Below, piece after piece: positions 7,141 to 14,264 of a DNA stretch of 19,666 nt (its first letter is position 1; each line of letters starts with the position of its first letter). The DNA is taken from contig JAISLJ010000079.1 of assembly GCA_031290955.1 (NCBI GenBank), positions 1 through 19,666 on the forward strand, given 5' to 3'. A program made the translations under genes and the position numbers. This DNA is from Zoogloeaceae bacterium. Lineage in GTDB: Bacteria > Pseudomonadota > Gammaproteobacteria > Burkholderiales > Rhodocyclaceae. The notes beneath the pieces are model-generated. The model was not told where the DNA came from and ran no database searches. It worked only from the letters and a program-made list of their open reading frames with translations.

Positions 7141-7873
7141 CCCTTTCGCCCTCCGGGCTGATGACCGCGCCGGAGAGAAAATCAGCAATGGCCTGCCGAC
7201 CATGCGAGGAAATCACCCAATGCAGGATGTTTTTATCCTGGATGCGGGTATCGATCAGGCCCAGGTTGCGCAGCAGCGCGAGACGCTGGTGGATCAGATC
7301 CCGGCCCAGCGCGGTTCGCTCGGCGAGCGCCGCCAGATTGCCGTAAACGCAGCTTTCCTCAGCAAGCGCCTTCAGCAGCGCCACGTCGTTGTAGGTCAGC
7401 GCGGAGTGGATTTCCTCGCCATGCGCTTGTGCCGCCGCCTCGTTTGCCGCGATGATGGATTCCACATAGCGGCGCACGGCGTCCTGCTCTTCCCGCAGGA
7501 GCGCGACCTCCCGCTCCAGTTGCAGGAGTTTCTTCCGGTAGGCGAGGTTGCCGAAGATGCGCAGGATCGCCACGACATAGACGAGGCCGAAGGCGAAGAA
7601 CACATAGAGGTCGGTGGCGCGGACGCGGATGTTTTCCAGCAGTGGGCTGGAGAGGACGACGAGGAACAGGGGCAGGGTAAGCGCCGTGAAGAGACCCAGA
7701 GCCAGGTCACGCCAGAGACTGTGCCAGCCTCCCCCGAACTGGCGCTCGCCCAGGTGGTGGTGGATGAGTCCCCCGAATCCCCCGGCCACGATCATGGCGA
7801 TGAGCGCCAGGAGGAAATGGAAGTCGAACGCGCCCGGGCTGGACGCAAGGAGCAACGATGATTGCAGGTTCAA
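7112..7873 (-). CDS. Membrane protein with YLATT-like three-helix domain, coiled coil and winged-helix-like C-terminus
   Basis: The 253-residue protein has three predicted membrane helices (about 19-37, 57-77, 89-110), a charged heptad-like stretch (112-147, LLQLEREVALLREEQ) and a C-terminal region (160-235) resembling a winged helix: VALLKALAEES, a recognition-helix-like ERTALGRDLIHQRLALLRNLGLI, then a beta wing. The GGFGGLI...LPLFLVVLSSPLL pattern recalls, from memory, the YLATT (YEATS-like-associating three-TM) module of bacterial YEATS systems. The start is TTG at 7873, fixed by GGAGGA six bases upstream; no suitable ATG exists nearby. It sits 27 bases after dsbC and overlaps glmU. A role as a membrane-tethered sensor or regulator is inference. 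Confidence 0.8.
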   Translation of the reverse strand: MNLQSSLLLASSPGAFDFHFLLALIAMIVAGGFGGLIHHHLGERQFGGGWHSLWRDLALGLFTALTLPLFLVVLSSPLLENIRVRATDLYVFFAFGLVYVVAILRIFGNLAYRKKLLQLEREVALLREEQDAVRRYVESIIAANEAAAQAHGEEIHSALTYNDVALLKALAEESCVYGNLAALAERTALGRDLIHQRLALLRNLGLIDTRIQDKNILHWVISSHGRQAIADFLSGAVISPEGERDAHGLREPA

Positions 7874-7879
7874 TGGATG

Positions 7880-7885
7880 TCCTCC
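7880..7885 (-). promoter_or_regulatory. Ribosome binding site that fixes a TTG start
   Basis: The minus strand reads GGAGGA, six bases upstream of TTG (7871-7873). This decides the start of the three-helix membrane protein, which otherwise lacks a suitable ATG ahead of its first helix. Confidence 0.7.
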
Positions 7886-7900
7886 GATCCCGGTTTGCGC

Positions 7901-8602
7901 CTATCGGGTGCTGTTCAGCTTCTGCTCGATCTGGCTCACTGGCACTGCGCCGAAGATGCGGCTGCCGTCCGCGAAGATGAGGGTCGGTGTGCCGCTGATG
8001 TTGCGTTTGCGCCCGTAATCCCGGTTTTCGAGCAATGCTTTGCTGTCGCAATCGCCCTGTCCGGAGGGTGTTACGTTGTCGATCATCCACTTGTTCCAGG
8101 TTTTTGCCCGATCCGCCGCGCACCAGATCTGGCGGGATTTCTTCAGGGAATCCTCCGAGAGGATCGGGTAGAGGAAGGTGTAGATCGTGACGTTGTTGAG
8201 TTTTTGCATGTCTCGGGCGAGCACCTTGCAATAGCCGCAGTTCGGGTCCTCGAAGGTAACGAGGATGCGCTTGCCGTTGCCGCGTACCTGCTTGATGGCG
8301 CGTTCCAGGGAGAGTTCGGCAAAGTTGATCGCGGTGAGCTTGCCGATGCGCTCTGCCGTGATGTTGCGCATGGTCTTGGCGTCGACGAGCTGCCCTTCCA
8401 CGAGGAAGGCGCTTGCCTTCTCGTCGGTGTAGAGGATTTGTCCGTCGTAGAACACTTCATAAAGCCCCAGATAGTCGGCTTTGGTCACGCTCACGACGGG
8501 AACCCCCAGTTTGGCTTCAACCACTTCCCGAATCTTCGCCTCCTGCGCGCCAAGCGGCACGGCAAACACGGCAAGGGCCAACAACACGAGTTTCTTCAGC
8601 AT
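7901..8602 (-). CDS. dsbC: Periplasmic disulfide isomerase DsbC
   Basis: The 233-residue protein carries a Sec signal peptide (residues 1-19, MLKKLVLLALAVFAVPLGA), an N-terminal dimerisation region, and a thioredoxin-fold catalytic domain with the active-site pair CGYC at 122-125. The cis-proline loop GTPT is at 204-207, and a second structural cysteine pair lies at 161 and 185, as in E. coli DsbC. It reshuffles wrong disulfides in secreted proteins and is kept reduced by DsbD, which is not in this window. The start has AGGAGG seven bases upstream of ATG. It is first in a probable operon with the membrane protein and glmU. Confidence 0.95.
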   Translation of the reverse strand: MLKKLVLLALAVFAVPLGAQEAKIREVVEAKLGVPVVSVTKADYLGLYEVFYDGQILYTDEKASAFLVEGQLVDAKTMRNITAERIGKLTAINFAELSLERAIKQVRGNGKRILVTFEDPNCGYCKVLARDMQKLNNVTIYTFLYPILSEDSLKKSRQIWCAADRAKTWNKWMIDNVTPSGQGDCDSKALLENRDYGRKRNISGTPTLIFADGSRIFGAVPVSQIEQKLNSTR

Positions 8603-8609
8603 GGAACGT

Positions 8610-8615
8610 CCTCCT
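8610..8615 (-). promoter_or_regulatory. dsbC ribosome binding site
   Basis: AGGAGG on the minus strand, seven bases from the ATG at 8600-8602; this is one of the strongest sites in the window. Confidence 0.7.
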
Positions 8616-8901
8616 AGAAAAATGAAGGGGATGGTATTCCATTTTCAGGGGAAGTGAAAGGAAGGAATGCGCAAATCCTTCATCCCAAGCAGGAATGCCC
8701 GCTCATATGCAAGGCAGGGAAGTCCGGTTTTGCAGGAGAGGAAAGGCGGCTGGCGATTTGCCCGCAGGCGCAGCGAAGCAATCCAGAGAAAAAATTACGG
8801 GGAAACGCAAGCCCCGAGGGCGAGGGGCTCTTGCTGCGGGCGCTTCGCGCCGGAGGGGAGGACGCCTCTCATCCCTGCCGGGGGCAGAACGGCATCCAGA
8901 A
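8616..8901. other. Gap between ahpF and dsbC
   Basis: These 286 bases hold no convincing gene. They contain the hairpin described separately at 8789-8834, a second short hairpin GGCGC-TTC-GCGCC near 8840-8852, and a fragment (AGCGAAGCAATCCA, about 8772-8785) resembling the end of the CATTGCGAG...GCAATCC repeats found at 19152-19425. The dsbC promoter must lie here, but no convincing -35/-10 pair stands out. Confidence 0.45.
8789..8834 (-). terminator. Possible transcription terminator after ahpF
   Basis: On the minus strand the arms GCAAGAGCCCC and GGGGCTTGC form a hairpin around a GC loop. A six-T run (plus-strand A run, 8789-8794) follows, but about 12 bases past the stem, farther than in a classic intrinsic terminator. 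It lies about 70 bases after the ahpF stop. Confidence 0.4.
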
Positions 8902-10464
8902 TCAGATTTTCACGCCTTGGCGGATCAGGTGGTCGAAGGCGCTCAGGCTTGCTTTCGCGCCTTCGCCCATGGCGATGATGATCTGCTTGTAGGGCACAGT
9001 GGTGCAATCACCCGCAGCGAACACGCCGGGAACGTTGGTCTCTCCCCGCGCTCCGGTCACGATCTCGCCGTTGGGGGCAAGTTCCACGCTGCCTTTCAGC
9101 CAGTCGGTGCTGGGCAGGAGGCCGATCTGCACGAAGATTCCCGCCAGGTCCAGATGTTTGCTCTCGTCTGTCGCCCGCTCCTTGTAGGTCAGCCCGGTAA
9201 CTTTCTGGCCGTCGCCGTGGACTTCCGTGGTCTGTGCGCCCCGGAGAATCGTCACATTGGCAAGGCTGGCCAGTTTCTTTTGCAGGATGGCATCCGCCCG
9301 CAGTTCATGGCCGTATTCGAGCAAGGTGACATGCTCGACGATCCCGGCCAGGTCAATGGCCGCTTCCACGCCGGAATTGCCGCCGCCAATCACCGCGACG
9401 CGCTTGCCCTTGAACAGCGGGCCGTCGCAGTGCGGACAATAGGCTACGCCCTTGGTGCGATACTGCGTTTCGCCGGGCACATTCATCTCGCGCCAGCGCG
9501 CGCCAGTGGCGAGAATCACCGTCCGGCTCTTCAAAAGGGCGCCGGAGGCCAGCCGAATTTCGATGGGCGCCCCCCTCTCGCCAGGCACAAGATGTTCTGC
9601 CCGCTGCATGCGCATGATCTCCACGCCGTAGAAGCGCACATGCTCTTCCAGCGCACTGGCAAGCTGCGGGCCTTCGGTTTCCTTCACCGAGATGAAATTC
9701 TCGATGGTCAATGTATCGAGCACCTGGCCGCCGAAACGTTCGGCGACAACGCCAACCCGCACGCCCTTACGCGCGGCATAAATTGCTGCCGCCGCCCCGG
9801 CGGGGCCACCGCCGACCACGAGCACATCAAAGGGCGCTTTCTGGCTGATCTTCTCGGCTTCGCGTGTGACCGTCCCGGCATCAAGGCGGGCGAGGATTTC
9901 CTGGAAACTCATGCGGCCAAAGCCGAACGACTCGCCATTGAGGTAGAGGGCAGGGACGCCCATGATCTGGCGCGCTTCCACTTCCTCCTGAAAGAGCGCC
10001 CCGTCAATTGTCTCGGTTTCGACCGCCGGATTCAGGATGGCAAGGGTATTGAGCGCCTGCACGACATCCGGGCAGTTGATGCAGGAGAGCGACACGAAAA
10101 TCTCGAAGCGGTAAGGGCCGGAAAGCGCCTTGGCCGCCGCGATTTCCTCGTCTTCCAAGCGAGGCGGGTAGCCGCTTGCTTGCAGAAGCGCGAGCACGAG
10201 CGAAGTGAATTCGTGGCCCATCGGAATCCCGGAAAAGCGGATGCGCGGCGCTTCTCCTGTCCGGGCAATGCCAAACGAGGGACAGCGGGTGGCGCTTTCC
10301 GCCTCGGTCAGGCGAATCTTGTCGGAGAGCGCGGCGATTTCCTCCAGGAATTCCCGCAGTTCCGCCGAGGCGGGGCGTGTGTCCAGGGATGCCGAAAGCT
10401 CGATCGGCTCGACGAGCTTTTCCATATAGACCTGCAATTGATGCTTGAGCACTTCATCCAACAT
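8902..10464 (-). CDS. ahpF: Alkyl hydroperoxide reductase subunit F
   Basis: This 520-residue flavoprotein reduces AhpC with NAD(P)H. In order it has an N-terminal double thioredoxin-like domain with the SCINCPD pair (C128/C131), an FAD-binding VVGGGPAGAAAA (217-228), the thioredoxin-reductase-like redox pair CPHCDGP (C343/C346), a nucleotide-binding VIGGGNSGVEAAIDLAG (about 358-374) and the C-terminal FAD contact GDCTTVPYKQ. Length and architecture match E. coli AhpF (521 residues). AGGA lies six bases before the ATG. It is downstream of ahpC on the same strand, separated by a clear intrinsic terminator, so its expression probably depends on read-through. Confidence 0.96.
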   Translation of the reverse strand: MLDEVLKHQLQVYMEKLVEPIELSASLDTRPASAELREFLEEIAALSDKIRLTEAESATRCPSFGIARTGEAPRIRFSGIPMGHEFTSLVLALLQASGYPPRLEDEEIAAAKALSGPYRFEIFVSLSCINCPDVVQALNTLAILNPAVETETIDGALFQEEVEARQIMGVPALYLNGESFGFGRMSFQEILARLDAGTVTREAEKISQKAPFDVLVVGGGPAGAAAAIYAARKGVRVGVVAERFGGQVLDTLTIENFISVKETEGPQLASALEEHVRFYGVEIMRMQRAEHLVPGERGAPIEIRLASGALLKSRTVILATGARWREMNVPGETQYRTKGVAYCPHCDGPLFKGKRVAVIGGGNSGVEAAIDLAGIVEHVTLLEYGHELRADAILQKKLASLANVTILRGAQTTEVHGDGQKVTGLTYKERATDESKHLDLAGIFVQIGLLPSTDWLKGSVELAPNGEIVTGARGETNVPGVFAAGDCTTVPYKQIIIAMGEGAKASLSAFDHLIRQGVKI

Positions 10465-10488
10465 GATGTTTCCTTTCTTCAGGGCGTT

Positions 10489-10520
10489 AAAAAAGGCGAC
10501 GGAAGCATTCTCCCGCCGCC
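10489..10520 (-). terminator. Intrinsic terminator between ahpC and ahpF
   Basis: The minus-strand transcript forms an 11-pair stem, GGCGGCGGGAG with CUUCCGUCGCC, including two G-U pairs, with a four-base loop. It is followed immediately by six U (plus-strand A run at 10489-10494). It sits 22 bases after the ahpC stop and 24 bases before the ahpF start. No mismatch is present in the RNA stem, which on the opposite strand would have two A-C clashes, so it is oriented for ahpC. Confidence 0.87.
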
Positions 10521-10542
10521 TTCGTTCTTGTGTGCAGAGAGA

Positions 10543-11109
10543 TCAGATCTTGCCGACCAGATCCAGCGAAGGCGCCAGCGTCTTGTCGCCTTCCTTCCAC
10601 TTGGCGGGGCACACTTCGTTCGGGTGCTTCGCCACGTATTGCGCGGCTTTCAGCTTGCGCAGCAGTTCCTGGGCATTGCGGCCAACATTGCCGGCATTGA
10701 TCTCGATGAGCTGGATCTTGCCATTGGGGTCGATCACAAAGGTGCCGCGATGCGCCACGCCAGCTTCCTCGATCAGCACTTCAAAATTATTGCTGATTGC
10801 ATGTGTGGGATCACCGACCAGCGGATACTTGATCTTCTTGATGGTTTCGGAAGCATCATGCCAAGCCTTGTGGGTAAAATGGGTATCCGTGGAGACGCCG
10901 TAGATTTCCGCGCCAATTTTCTGGAATTCGGCGTAGTTGTCGGCCAGATCGCCCAGTTCGGTCGGACAGACAAAAGTGAAATCCGCCGGATAGAAGAAAA
11001 TGACGGACCATTTTCCCTTGAGCGAGGCTTCCGTGACTTCCACGAACTTGCCGTCATGATAGGCTTGCGCCCTGAAAGGTTTTACTTCGGTGTTGATGAG
11101 CGATGTCAT
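10543..11109 (-). CDS. ahpC: Alkyl hydroperoxide reductase subunit C (typical 2-Cys peroxiredoxin)
   Basis: AhpC reduces peroxides and peroxynitrite and is recycled by AhpF. The 188-residue product has the peroxidatic cysteine in DFTFVCPTELGDLAD (C near residue 48) and the resolving cysteine in NEVCPAKW (near residue 167), plus the GVSTDTHFTHKAWH and GVAHRGTFVIDP segments. This is the AhpC/Prx1 type of normal length. The ATG at 11109 has AAAGGAG seven bases upstream; an in-frame ATG at 11202 would add 31 residues that overlap the promoter and is rejected. The upstream OxyR-like site and promoter suggest peroxide induction. Confidence 0.96.
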   Translation of the reverse strand: MTSLINTEVKPFRAQAYHDGKFVEVTEASLKGKWSVIFFYPADFTFVCPTELGDLADNYAEFQKIGAEIYGVSTDTHFTHKAWHDASETIKKIKYPLVGDPTHAISNNFEVLIEEAGVAHRGTFVIDPNGKIQLIEINAGNVGRNAQELLRKLKAAQYVAKHPNEVCPAKWKEGDKTLAPSLDLVGKI

Positions 11110-11158
11110 GAATGAACTCCTTTGAGTAGTTGAATGAAACAGCAACATGGCAGGACGA

Positions 11159-11188
11159 ATCTTACGGGGAAACGCCTTGCCATGCCAA
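11159..11188 (-). promoter_or_regulatory. Probable sigma-70 promoter of ahpC
   Basis: On the minus strand, TTGGCA (11183-11188, five of six consensus bases) and TAAGAT (11159-11164, four of six) are separated by 18 bases, placing the start of transcription near 11152, about 43 bases before the ahpC ATG. The -35 abuts the OxyR-like site, the normal geometry for an OxyR-activated promoter. Confidence 0.6.
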
Positions 11189-11224
11189 TTGTTTTTCTGC
11201 ATGCGTTCGATAGGGAAGGGCTAT
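11188..11224. promoter_or_regulatory. Probable OxyR binding site upstream of ahpC
   Basis: The 37-base stretch has four tetranucleotides with exactly seven-base spacing: ATTG, GCAT, ATAG and CTAT, compared with the OxyR consensus ATAG-N7-CTAT-N7-ATAG-N7-CTAT. The half away from ahpC (ATAG-GGAAGGG-CTAT, 11210-11224) is perfect; the half near ahpC is degenerate. It touches the -35 of the ahpC promoter. OxyR itself is not in the window. Confidence 0.6.
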
Positions 11225-11253
11225 CGCCTTGACGTAATGTATTTGTGAAAAGC

Positions 11254-11304
11254 ATCGCCGTCCGCAGAAATTGCTGTCTGCAAGACCCGCTGTCTGCAAG
11301 ACCC
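11254..11304. repeat. Degenerate copies of the short GCCGTCCGCAG-type repeat
   Basis: GCCGTCCGCAG (11257-11267) is followed by AATTGCTGTCTGCAAGAC (11269-11286), which differs from the maf unit by only three transitions. Within it begins a perfect 16-base tandem, GCTGTCTGCAAGACCC, at 11273-11288 and 11289-11304. It lies between ahpC and the CusC-like gene. Confidence 0.7.
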
Positions 11305-11322
11305 GATTACAAAGATGTAATC
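11305..11322. promoter_or_regulatory. Palindromic putative operator upstream of the CusC-like gene
   Basis: GATTACA-AAGA-TGTAATC is a perfect inverted repeat with seven-base arms, 55 bases before the CusC-like start. Response regulators of the CusR/CopR heavy-metal type bind similar ATTACA...TGTAAT palindromes, so a metal-responsive operator is a reasonable inference; no such regulator gene is in the window. Confidence 0.45.
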
Positions 11323-11377
11323 CTGAAGTCATCGTTCTGTTGGCGCGTCGGGCGCAGGATAGAGACCTTTTCGGGGG

Positions 11378-12652
11378 ATGCGCATGAATGTCGGCTGGAA
11401 ACTGGGCCTCGTGGCGTGTGGATGTTTTCTGGGCAGCGCGGCATGGGCGCTTTCCCTGGAGGAGGCTTTGCTGCGCGCCGGGGAGGCTCCGGATACGCGG
11501 GCGCTCGCGGCAGAGGCGGAGGCTTCCGGGGCACGGCTCGTTGCTGCCGGACGACTTCCCGATCCGCGCCTCGTCCTGGGTGTGGAGGATTTCATGCTTG
11601 AAGGCGATGCGCGGTATCGCGTTCGTGATTCCAGCCGGATGATCAGCGTCATGCAGGAAATTCCTTCCTCTTCCCGGCGCGCAGCGCAGCGGCAGCAGGC
11701 ACGGGCGGCGCTGGAAGAAACACGGCGCGCCCACGCCCTGAGCCGTCTCGCCGCGCGTCGGGAAGCGAGCCTGGCCTGGATCCGGCTTTATTTCCTGGAA
11801 CAAAAACAGCAGCTTCTGGCAGCGCAACAGCAGGAAATCCGCCTGCGGCAGGAGGTAGCGAAGGCGGCGCTGGCGGGCGGCGCAAAGCCGGAAGCGGCGC
11901 TGGAAACATTGCTGGAGGCACAGGATCTGGCGGAGGCAGCGGATTTATTGGCACGGGATATCCGGCTTGCCCGCGTCGGCCTCGCGCGCTGGATCGGCCC
12001 CTTGCCGGATTCCGAGGGCGCGACGGGAGAATTGCCGCCCTGGCTCTTCGCGGACGCACCACAGGGCAGCACCGGAAAGGACGCGGAAGACACAGAACAT
12101 GTAACGGAACTGCGGGCGAGCGCGGCGCGGATCGGCATGGCCGAAGCGGAGGTGGCGCTGGCCCGCGCCGGGAAAGATGCGAACTGGAATGTGGAATTCG
12201 GTTTGGGACAGGACGCGATGGGCAAGAACATGCTCATGGCGAAGGTTGGGTTTTCGCTGCCGCTCTTTGCCGCGACCCGGCAAGACCCTGGCATCGCGGC
12301 GGCTTGGGCGGCGCTGCGCCGGAGCGAGGCCGAGCACGCTGCCCGACGGGCGGAATTCGAGCGCCAGCGCATGGAACGACAGGCGGAAGCGCAAACGCTC
12401 GCCTTGCAGCTTGCGCGTCTCGAAACGGAGACGCTCCCCTTGCTGGAACGCGGCATCGCCCTGGCCGAAGCCACGTTTTCCAGCGGCACGGGCACAGCGG
12501 CGGCGCTCATCCGGGCGCGGGAAAAACACCTTGCCGCCCGCATGCGTCGTGTCGAACTGGAAAGCGAGCATGCGCTTGTGCGTGCCAGGCTCTATTTCTT
12601 GCAGGAACGAGAGGAACGCGCCGATGTGGACGCCATCAATACATTCCGTTGA
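11378..12652 (+). CDS. Outer-membrane efflux protein, TolC family (CusC/CzcC-like)
   Basis: The 424-residue protein begins with a Sec signal peptide (residues 1-24, cleavage after AWA) and has the long alternating alpha-helical arms of TolC-type channels, rich in Ala, Arg, Glu and Gln. The GRLPDPRLVLGVED segment (about 58-71) and the FSLPLF block (about 292-297) are typical of heavy-metal CusC/CzcC-type members. It would form the outer-membrane duct of a tripartite efflux pump. ATG at 11378 or 11384 are both possible; the ribosome site is weak. An insertion-like stretch (GKDAEDTEHVTE, about 233-244) matches a dispersed repeat. It overlaps the adaptor gene by 29 bases. Confidence 0.85.
   Translation: MRMNVGWKLGLVACGCFLGSAAWALSLEEALLRAGEAPDTRALAAEAEASGARLVAAGRLPDPRLVLGVEDFMLEGDARYRVRDSSRMISVMQEIPSSSRRAAQRQQARAALEETRRAHALSRLAARREASLAWIRLYFLEQKQQLLAAQQQEIRLRQEVAKAALAGGAKPEAALETLLEAQDLAEAADLLARDIRLARVGLARWIGPLPDSEGATGELPPWLFADAPQGSTGKDAEDTEHVTELRASAARIGMAEAEVALARAGKDANWNVEFGLGQDAMGKNMLMAKVGFSLPLFAATRQDPGIAAAWAALRRSEAEHAARRAEFERQRMERQAEAQTLALQLARLETETLPLLERGIALAEATFSSGTGTAAALIRAREKHLAARMRRVELESEHALVRARLYFLQEREERADVDAINTFR
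12080..12101. repeat. Short dispersed repeat inside the CusC-like gene
   Basis: This 22-base string starting GACGCGGAAGAC matches 16587-16608 in hscB at 20 of 22 positions, and in the same reading frame (DAEDTEH here, DAEDAEN there). Confidence 0.6.
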
Positions 12653-14171
12653 AACGCCTTTGTCCGGAACCGGCTTTCCCCGCTGCCGGGGCCGGGCGCG
12701 TCTGGCGGTCGTGCTGGGAATGTTCTGCGTTCTGGCGGCGGGCATTGGGATCGGCTGGCAGCTTGGCGCGCATACGCCGGAAGCGGAGCGCGTGGAAAGC
12801 GGCGCGGAACGAAAGATACTCTATTGGTATGACCCGATGAAGCCGGACGCGCACTTCGATGGGCCGGGCAAGTCGCCGTTTATGGACATGGATCTGGCGC
12901 CACGCTATGCCGATGAACCAGTGGAAAGCGCAGTGGAAGCCGCAGGCTTGGGGTTGGCGCCGGTGTTCCGGCAGAATTTGGGCATAAGACTTGCCACGGT
13001 GGAAAAAGGCGTGCTGGAAAATACCCGCACGGTTTCCGGCAACGTGCTGTTTGACGAACACGCCGTCGCCCTGGTGCAGGCTCGCGCGGGCGGCATCGTT
13101 GAGCGCGCCTATCCCTTGGCGGCGGGCGACATGGTGCGTTCGGGCGCGCCGCTCGTACAGGTGCGCGTGCCGGAATGGCGGGCCGCGCAAGGCGAATACC
13201 TGGCCTTGCGGGCGGTGCCGGAATTGCGCGCCGCCGCCCGCGCCCGTCTGCGACAACTGGGCATGGAGGAATCCCGCATCCGGGCAGTGGAACAGCGCGG
13301 CACACCCGATGCCGTCGTCACATTCCATGCGCCGCGCACAGGCATGCTCGCAGAATTCGACTTGCGCGAAGGCATGACGATTGCGCCCGGCCAGACGCTG
13401 GCGCGCATTCGCGGGATCGAGACCGTCTGGGTCGAGGCGCGGGTGCCGGAAGCCGAGGCCGCGCAATTGACCGCTGGAGACCGGGCCGAAGTCTGGCCGC
13501 TGGCCTTTTCCGGACAGCCTCTGGAAGGCCGGATCAGCGCCCTGCTCCCGGAACTCGAACAGGAAACGCGCACCGTGCGTGTGCGTGTGCGGCTCCCCAA
13601 TCCGGAAGGCCGCCTGAGACCCGGCATGCTTGCCCAGGTGCGACTGGAGGGCAAAAAGGCGGAAGCGCGTCTCCTCGTGCCTTCGGAGGCGCTCATCGCC
13701 ACCGGCAAGCGCCATGTCGTCATCGTTGCGACCAGCGAAGACCGCTACCTTCCCGTGGAAGTGACGCCCGGCCAGGAGGCGGGACAGCACACCGAAATCC
13801 TCGCAGGCTTGCGTGAAGGGGAGCGCATCGTTGTTTCCGGCCAATTCCTGATCGATTCCGAAGCCTCCCTGCGCGGCGTACTGGCGCGCATGGAAAACCC
13901 GGAAAGCCCGCGAACAGAGGCGGAGTCAGGCGCGGCTGCGCAAAGCTACCAAGGCCGCGGCATTGTGCGTTCCGTGACGCCGGAGGAAATCGTTCTTACG
14001 CATGAGCCGATCCCCGAACGCCAATGGCCCGCCATGACCATGCCGTTCGCCCTGGCGAAACCTGATCTGGGCAGCCCCCTCGCCCCCGGACAATCCATAC
14101 GCTTCCGCTTCCGCGAAACGGAAAGCGGGCCGGTAATCGAAAGCCTGGAAATCATATCCAATACGCGATGA
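12624..14171 (+). CDS. Periplasmic adaptor (CusB-like) with heavy-metal-binding domain and C-terminal CusF-like domain
   Basis: The 515-residue product has an N-terminal membrane anchor (about 27-47) and a heavy-metal-binding motif with YWYDPM (67-72) and PGKSPFMDMDLAPRY (81-95). The membrane-fusion-protein core follows (lipoyl-like RAGGIVERAYPLAAGDMV, GMLAEFDLREGMTIAPGQ, and beta-barrel segments). The C-terminal domain (about 444-515) contains H460 and WPAMTMPF with W468, M471 and M473, the Cu(I)/Ag(I) ligand pattern of CusF. This predicts a copper/silver efflux adaptor with its own metallochaperone. AGAGGAA precedes the ATG by eight bases. No cusA-like pump follows. Confidence 0.9.
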   Translation: MWTPSIHSVETPLSGTGFPRCRGRARLAVVLGMFCVLAAGIGIGWQLGAHTPEAERVESGAERKILYWYDPMKPDAHFDGPGKSPFMDMDLAPRYADEPVESAVEAAGLGLAPVFRQNLGIRLATVEKGVLENTRTVSGNVLFDEHAVALVQARAGGIVERAYPLAAGDMVRSGAPLVQVRVPEWRAAQGEYLALRAVPELRAAARARLRQLGMEESRIRAVEQRGTPDAVVTFHAPRTGMLAEFDLREGMTIAPGQTLARIRGIETVWVEARVPEAEAAQLTAGDRAEVWPLAFSGQPLEGRISALLPELEQETRTVRVRVRLPNPEGRLRPGMLAQVRLEGKKAEARLLVPSEALIATGKRHVVIVATSEDRYLPVEVTPGQEAGQHTEILAGLREGERIVVSGQFLIDSEASLRGVLARMENPESPRTEAESGAAAQSYQGRGIVRSVTPEEIVLTHEPIPERQWPAMTMPFALAKPDLGSPLAPGQSIRFRFRETESGPVIESLEIISNTR

Positions 14172-14264
14172 GATTCAGACCGCACTATATTCCATTTTTA
14201 TTTATTGGATTTTCCTGCTGGAGAAGCGGTTTCCACGCCACGAACTCAAGAGAAAGGGGAAATC

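Noticed and set aside
5677..7161. 494-codon plus-strand open frame
   Set aside because: Exact mirror of glmU, which is certain on the minus strand.
8695..11115. 806-codon plus-strand open frame
   Set aside because: It is the mirror of ahpF and ahpC, both certain on the minus strand, and has no ribosome site or recognised domains.
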